A stretch of 64,000 nt of DNA from Mangrovimicrobium sp033283325 (GTDB lineage Bacteria > Pseudomonadota > Gammaproteobacteria > Pseudomonadales > Halieaceae). The stretch lies in contig JAWMQO010000001.1 of the NCBI GenBank assembly GCA_033283325.1, positions 1,612,001-1,676,000 of the forward strand. Direction: 5' to 3'. Under the pieces are notes generated by a model, which made no database searches, was not told the origin of the DNA, and saw only the letters and a program-made list of their open reading frames with translations. Made by a program: the position numbers and the translations under genes. Below, one piece after another: positions 59,892 to 64,000 of the stretch (its first letter is position 1; each line of letters starts with the position of its first letter).

Positions 59892-61094
59892 GTGCGAAAA
59901 ATGCCTGGTATTTTGCGCCCCCGTGGCCTGTTCACTCTCGTATTACTCTCCGCTCTCGGCGCCTGCGGCGGCGGTGGTTCGTCCGGCGGCAGCACTAGCA
60001 GCAGCAACAGCGAAGGGGAGACTGTTACGCCACCTGCTGAAACTGAAGTTTCCAGGCCTTTCTATATGGGGTTTACCCCGTGGCCCTATGACGACACCAT
60101 CAGCGCCGTCAATAACACCTACGACATCATCCAGCAAAATGGCGATATCATCGCGCACCACCTGACCCAGGGCGTTCCCTGGCGGGAGGCCCTCTTCGGC
60201 CTGCCCTACCCGACCCACCTGGAAAACGAAATCGACGGGCGACTCTCGCGAACCCTCGATGACAAGGCCGTTTTCCTGGCCATTGATTCGCTCAACCTGC
60301 TGCGCTACGCCCTGGTTGGAAACTGGGGCGAAGCCGGACAGGAGGCTCGCTCGGGAGCCTGGGCGACCCGCTCCTTCGCCGACCCGGAAGTGATTGCGGC
60401 CTTCAGTAACTTCTCCCTGGACATGATCGAACGCTTCGATCCCGAGTACTACAGTTACTGTACGGAAGTCAGTGACCTCATCCTTAACAACCCGGAAGTC
60501 TATGAGGACTTTGTCGTCTTTGCGCAGGGCGTCTACGAGAATATCAAGGCTGAATATCCAGACCTGCCCGTCATGCTCTCACTTTCCCTGAAGAGCCCCG
60601 GTTCCGAGCGCAGTGAAACCATCGCCAACCAGTTCGCCCGGATCGCGGACTATGTCGACATAGCGGGCATCAGTATTTATCCCTATGCATTTTTCGCCGA
60701 GGGAGATGGCGCCTCGGTGGACACCCTGCCGGATGGCTGGTTGAGCCAGATCGAAACCATCGCCCCGGGCAAGCCGGTTGCCATCGCCGAAACCGGCTGG
60801 CCCGCAGAAAACGTGGATGTTCCGCTCCTGGACCTGGCTGTCGAGAGCAGCGCGGCGATGCAGCGCGATTACGTCGAGAAAATGCTGCTCGGCGCCGAGG
60901 CACTCGATGCCGAATTTGTCATCTGGTACACCGCTGTCGATTACGACGCATTCTGGAACGGCACCCTCGGGCAGGACGCTCTCTCCGCCATCTGGAAGGA
61001 TATCGGCCTCTACGATGAGGACCTCAACCCGCGGCAATCACTGAATACCTGGCAGCAGGCCTTCGAAATTACTTTCAGCGCCGAGGGGAATTAA
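59892..61094 (+). CDS. TIM-barrel glycosidase-like lipoprotein, paralogue 3
   Basis: A 400-residue protein with a lipoprotein signal (ALGAC, Cys25) and Gly/Ser linker. RPFYMGFTPWPYDD, HHLTQGVPWREALFG, YSYCTEVSDLILNNPEVYEDF, PVAIAETGWPAEN and FVIWYTAVDYDAFW match paralogue 1 almost motif for motif, including both candidate catalytic Glu. The start is GTG 59892 with AAGG at 6 nt; ATG 59901 is an alternative. It is the last gene of the plus-strand group, 57 bp after paralogue 2. Confidence 0.75.
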   Translation: MRKMPGILRPRGLFTLVLLSALGACGGGGSSGGSTSSSNSEGETVTPPAETEVSRPFYMGFTPWPYDDTISAVNNTYDIIQQNGDIIAHHLTQGVPWREALFGLPYPTHLENEIDGRLSRTLDDKAVFLAIDSLNLLRYALVGNWGEAGQEARSGAWATRSFADPEVIAAFSNFSLDMIERFDPEYYSYCTEVSDLILNNPEVYEDFVVFAQGVYENIKAEYPDLPVMLSLSLKSPGSERSETIANQFARIADYVDIAGISIYPYAFFAEGDGASVDTLPDGWLSQIETIAPGKPVAIAETGWPAENVDVPLLDLAVESSAAMQRDYVEKMLLGAEALDAEFVIWYTAVDYDAFWNGTLGQDALSAIWKDIGLYDEDLNPRQSLNTWQQAFEITFSAEGN

Positions 61095-61113
61095 ACCCAG
61101 CGGGCCGTGCAGC

Positions 61114-61746
61114 TTAACAGGCCGAATAACCCAGCAAGCGCCCGATCGGGGCGAGAACCCGCAGGGCGATATCCCAGGCCAGCGGGTGGGGCGCCGCCGG
61201 CAGCGGCGTACCCTCTGGATACTCCCGTGCAATCACTGCCGCCTGGAAAAAATCCACCGGTCCCTCTGCGACATGGGCGTGGAAATACTTGAAGAACTCC
61301 GCCACGTCATCGCCCGGGCTGAAAGTCACTTTTGCCCGCACCGCTTCACCACCAAGCGCCATCCAGTGATGCAATGTGTTCGGTGGCCCTACTACCACCT
61401 CGCCGGGGCCAGCCTCAAGGCGCTGGTCACCGATGAGGAAACCGGCGCGCCCTTGCAGAATCTCGAAGCTCTCTTCCTGGTGCCGATGGATGTGGCCGTG
61501 CTCGGCCTGCAATTCATAGTCTGGAATTTTGAAGGGCTCGCGCACCACGTCGATCACCAGTGGTGCGCCCTCCCCGGTCGGCAGGGAAAGCACGGTGATT
61601 GTTTCACCGGGAATGGTGACTACAGTGCCCACTTCGGGACTGAGCCTGCACTGCCGCTCGTGAAAGGTATCTGTAGCCGCCAGCGCTACCGCGACAAGCA
61701 AAAGGCAGCCCACGAGTGAGGCCAATATTTTCAGGATGATTTTCAT
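61114..61746 (-). CDS. Secreted or membrane-anchored cupin-domain protein
   Basis: A 210-residue protein. A hydrophobic N-terminal segment (4-23, ending AVALAA) is a signal peptide or anchor. A cupin barrel follows with H-I-H-R-H-x3-E (HGHIHRHQEESFE) as metal motif 1 and PPNTLHHW as motif 2. GGGGGAG lies 5-7 nt before the ATG. It is a single gene between the hydrolase group and the RND operon; function is unknown. Confidence 0.82.
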   Translation of the reverse strand: MKIILKILASLVGCLLLVAVALAATDTFHERQCRLSPEVGTVVTIPGETITVLSLPTGEGAPLVIDVVREPFKIPDYELQAEHGHIHRHQEESFEILQGRAGFLIGDQRLEAGPGEVVVGPPNTLHHWMALGGEAVRAKVTFSPGDDVAEFFKYFHAHVAEGPVDFFQAAVIAREYPEGTPLPAAPHPLAWDIALRVLAPIGRLLGYSAC

Positions 61747-61899
61747 CGGGAACTCCCCCTGTGCCGCTCCATAACAGGGAGCGCCGCGCCTGCTTAAGAT
61801 TCGCCGGGAGACGCCCCAGCAGTCATTACTAGGTTTTGGGGGTAATTTGTGTCAAGTGATAAGCGGACGAAGCGGGAGAAATCCTGCGCGAACCGGCCA

Positions 61900-62949
61900 T
61901 TACTCCCGGGACACGGGCAACAGCGCCTCACCGGCGGAAAGTCCCGACACCACTTCCACCCTGCCATCACCCGCCGGTCGACCCAGGCGCACGAAACGGC
62001 GGTCGACCTTGTCATCCTCCAGCACCCAGACCACATCAAGCTGGCCCACCCGGGCGACTCGCTCTGCGGGAATCAAGAGGCGCTCGCGTTCGCCCGCGGG
62101 TACCTTGACCCGCGCATACATGCCGGGCATGAGGGACTTCTCCGAGGGCAGCAGGGCCTTCACCAGGAAGCTGCGGGAGCCGGGGTCTGCGGCCGGGACA
62201 ATCTCCTCGATTTTCGCCGTGTAGGTCCGGCCCAGTGATGGCACCTCCACTTCCAGTTCAGCGCCGGTCTGCAGGGAAAGTGCCAACTGTTCCCTGACTC
62301 TCGTCTCAACCCGCAGGGAAAAGGGGTTATAGAGCGACAAAAGCTTTGACCCCGGGGAAGCGGTGTCCCCCGGTTCAGCGAAGCGATCCACCACACGGCC
62401 GGCGATAGGCGAGTGAATCTCGCTGAAGGCGACCGCCGCCTCGGACTCCTCCAGGGCCTGCTGGGCGGAAGAAAGCTCGGCCTCCAGCGAGGCGGCATCC
62501 GCGCGTGCCGCATCGCGGTCGGCTACCGCGATCAGGCCGCGCCGGTGTAACTCCTCGGCTCGCTGCAGATTTTGCCGGGCCTCGGTGAGCCGCGCCTCCA
62601 CCGCCCGGATACGATCCCGAGCCTGTTGCGCCCGAGCCAACAGGTCGGTTTTTTCCAGGGTCAGGAGTAACTGCCCCTCCTCGACCTGGTCCCCGGCGCG
62701 GACCTTGACGCTGGTGATCCGCGCCAGCAGGCGGGAGGAAATCAGGGTAGTTTCCTTGGCCTCGACCGAGGCGGGAACCGGCTCGCTGTAGGCGGCGACT
62801 TCAGCGACAACCGGAACAGCATCTTCACGGGAAATCTCAGCGGCAGGTGCGAGACCCGGGTCGATTTTGTCACTGAAGGTACCGGCCATCCACGCCACCA
62901 TCAGGAGCAGGCCGATCACGGCCAGCAGGGGCAAAATCAGCTTTTTCAT
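61900..62949 (-). CDS. RND efflux membrane-fusion protein (AcrA-type)
   Basis: A 349-residue periplasmic adaptor. It has an N-terminal membrane anchor or signal (5-23), lipoyl halves (LARITSVKVRAGDQVEEGQLLLTL and FSEIHSPIAGRVVDRFAEPGDTA) around a coiled-coil hairpin (about 100-165), then the beta-barrel and C-terminal membrane-proximal domain. Its ATG overlaps the permease stop by 4 bp (ATGA), so the permease gene precedes it, the reverse of acrAB order. Confidence 0.9.
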   Translation of the reverse strand: MKKLILPLLAVIGLLLMVAWMAGTFSDKIDPGLAPAAEISREDAVPVVAEVAAYSEPVPASVEAKETTLISSRLLARITSVKVRAGDQVEEGQLLLTLEKTDLLARAQQARDRIRAVEARLTEARQNLQRAEELHRRGLIAVADRDAARADAASLEAELSSAQQALEESEAAVAFSEIHSPIAGRVVDRFAEPGDTASPGSKLLSLYNPFSLRVETRVREQLALSLQTGAELEVEVPSLGRTYTAKIEEIVPAADPGSRSFLVKALLPSEKSLMPGMYARVKVPAGERERLLIPAERVARVGQLDVVWVLEDDKVDRRFVRLGRPAGDGRVEVVSGLSAGEALLPVSRE

Positions 62950-64000
62950 GACTCGGGCTCCTCGAGTGGCAGTTGCGGGGCTTCGGGCTCTTTTTCCTTT
63001 GCGCCAAAAACAAGCAGGTAAACGACGGGAACCACCACCAGCGTAAATGCGGTGGAAGCGACGATACCGAAAATGATAGCCAGCGCGAGGCCCGAAAATA
63101 CCGGGTCCAGGATAATGACAAGGTTACCCAGCAAGGTAGTACCGGCAGTCAGCAGGACCGGGCGCATGCGCACCGAGCCCGCCTGCAGGACCGCGTCGCG
63201 GATACTGGCGCCGGCGGCGCGGGACTGGGTAATGAACTCGACGAGGATCAGGGAATTGCGCACCACGATGCCCGCAAGGGCGATCATCCCTATCATTGCC
63301 GTCGCCGTGAACAACACCGGGTCAGGAGCGCCGGCGACGAGACGTTCGCCGAACTGGTTCATCAACCAGAAGCCGGGCATGATGCCGATCACCGTGAGCG
63401 GGATGGACAGCATGATAATCAAGGACAGGGAGGTGGAGCCGGTCTGCACCCGCAGGAGAAAGAAGATCGCGACCAGGGCGAAGGCGTAACCCAGGCCCAT
63501 ATCGCGGAACACGTCCACGGTAATCCGCCACTCCCCTTCCCCGGTCCAGGACAGTTCGGTCCCCGCAGGCATACTCCAGCCATCGCCGGCGCCGCTGCCC
63601 AGGAAGGTGCGGGGTTCCCAGGCGCTCCCTTCACCCTCCGCCTCGCCCATGTCGGCATGCACATCGGCAATAACCTCCGCCGGAGTGCGTCCGTTGAGCT
63701 CCGCCATGACGTAAACCACCGGGCGCAAGTCCTTACGGTGTATGGCCTGATCCGCGATGCCGGGCTCGAAGTCGCCCAGTTCACCGATAGCCACCAGCGG
63801 TTGCGGCGCGATCTCGAGGCCCTGCGCGGTACTGGTTTTTGCCACACCCTGGCGACCGCGCACCAGCAGGCGCGCGAAGTCGCTCTGAGCCACACGCTGG
63901 GTTTCCTGCAGGCGCAGTTCGATTGGCAATGGCCGGGATTCGCGTTCCAGCTGCAGAAAGCCTGCGCTATAGCCGTCGTTGGCCATCACCACGGTCTGGG
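62946..64000 (-). CDS. RND-family efflux permease, C-terminal part (5' end outside window)
   Basis: About 351 residues of the C-terminal third of a ~1000-residue inner-membrane pump. The periplasmic part (PVVYVMAELNGRTPAEVI) is followed by five or six spans including IMLSIPLTVIGIMPGFWLM and VVRNSLILVEFI, then RMRPVLLTAGTTLLGNLV, which are HAE1/AcrB-like transmembrane motifs. The frame is open to the right edge, so the true start lies beyond it. Exports toxic organics by proton antiport with the adjacent fusion protein; the outer-membrane partner is not seen. Confidence 0.88.
   Translation of the reverse strand, partial: QTVVMANDGYSAGFLQLERESRPLPIELRLQETQRVAQSDFARLLVRGRQGVAKTSTAQGLEIAPQPLVAIGELGDFEPGIADQAIHRKDLRPVVYVMAELNGRTPAEVIADVHADMGEAEGEGSAWEPRTFLGSGAGDGWSMPAGTELSWTGEGEWRITVDVFRDMGLGYAFALVAIFFLLRVQTGSTSLSLIIMLSIPLTVIGIMPGFWLMNQFGERLVAGAPDPVLFTATAMIGMIALAGIVVRNSLILVEFITQSRAAGASIRDAVLQAGSVRMRPVLLTAGTTLLGNLVIILDPVFSGLALAIIFGIVASTAFTLVVVPVVYLLVFGAKEKEPEAPQLPLEEPES

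Noticed and set aside
37915..61094. PEP-CTERM/exosortase type of exopolysaccharide locus
   Set aside because: No exosortase, PEP-CTERM protein or PrsK/PrsR genes are present; the set is plain Wzx/Wzy.
1..64000. CRISPR arrays, tRNA, rRNA, IS elements, prophage
   Set aside because: No array of direct repeats with spacers, no cloverleaf, no transposase or phage genes were seen.

Overview
The window is GC-rich, gene-dense DNA from what looks like a free-living, aerobic, probably marine gammaproteobacterium. A Halieaceae/Cellvibrionales-like source is my inference from the gene mix (Baeyer-Villiger monooxygenase, TauD dioxygenase, AAHS-type transporter, secreted lipoproteins, Wzx/Wzy polysaccharide locus). 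No marker gene proves it. There is no rRNA, tRNA, CRISPR array, phage or insertion sequence that I can support. Both ends cut through genes.

Left end (1-8.7 kb, all minus strand): a probable surface-protein export cluster. In transcription order it has a GAF-HlyD fusion, a PqqD-like/M50 protease/HlyD fusion, a small secreted HlyD-type adaptor, and then a very large LEPR-XLL/DUF4347 protein with seven ~96-residue Ig/cadherin-like repeats that runs off the left edge. No ABC ATPase or TolC is visible.

Middle (9-37.8 kb): metabolic and housekeeping genes on both strands. These include an MFS carrier, a METTL20-like methyltransferase, rluA, a secreted intradiol-dioxygenase-like lipoprotein, a TauD dioxygenase, a MerR regulator with its permease and a near-textbook MerR promoter, a class III aminotransferase and an SDR. 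They continue with an AmpG-like carrier fused to TFIIB-type zinc ribbons, an N-formylglutamate amidohydrolase behind a strong promoter and a structured leader, a limonene-epoxide-hydrolase-like enzyme, a molybdopterin oxidoreductase, and RimK fused to an RCK_C domain. After an AAHS transporter, MscS, a P-type ATPase and a secreted PCMT come LysR-DoxX-DODA, an aldo/keto reductase beside a decayed cupin gene and an AraC regulator, and a flavin monooxygenase.

Right-centre (37.9-61.1 kb): an exopolysaccharide/O-antigen-type locus. A CDP-glucose branch (rfbF, rfbG, reductase) precedes a plus-strand block (TIM-barrel hydrolase, Wzx flippase, Wzy/ligase). The main ten-gene minus-strand operon (56.8 to 44.8 kb) runs sugar-phosphate transferase, GT2, methyltransferase, nucleotidyltransferase, epimerase, radical SAM, Wzz-like PCP, Wza-like export lipoprotein, GT4, and a GT4-PilZ-degenerate BY-kinase fusion. 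Its AT-rich leader carries an ops-like octamer and a perfect 9-bp hairpin. A divergent plus-strand group (epimerase plus two more hydrolase paralogues) closes the locus. The PilZ motifs suggest cyclic-di-GMP input to polysaccharide assembly.

Right end (61.1-64 kb): a secreted cupin protein and an RND efflux operon (permease truncated by the window edge, overlapping its membrane-fusion protein).
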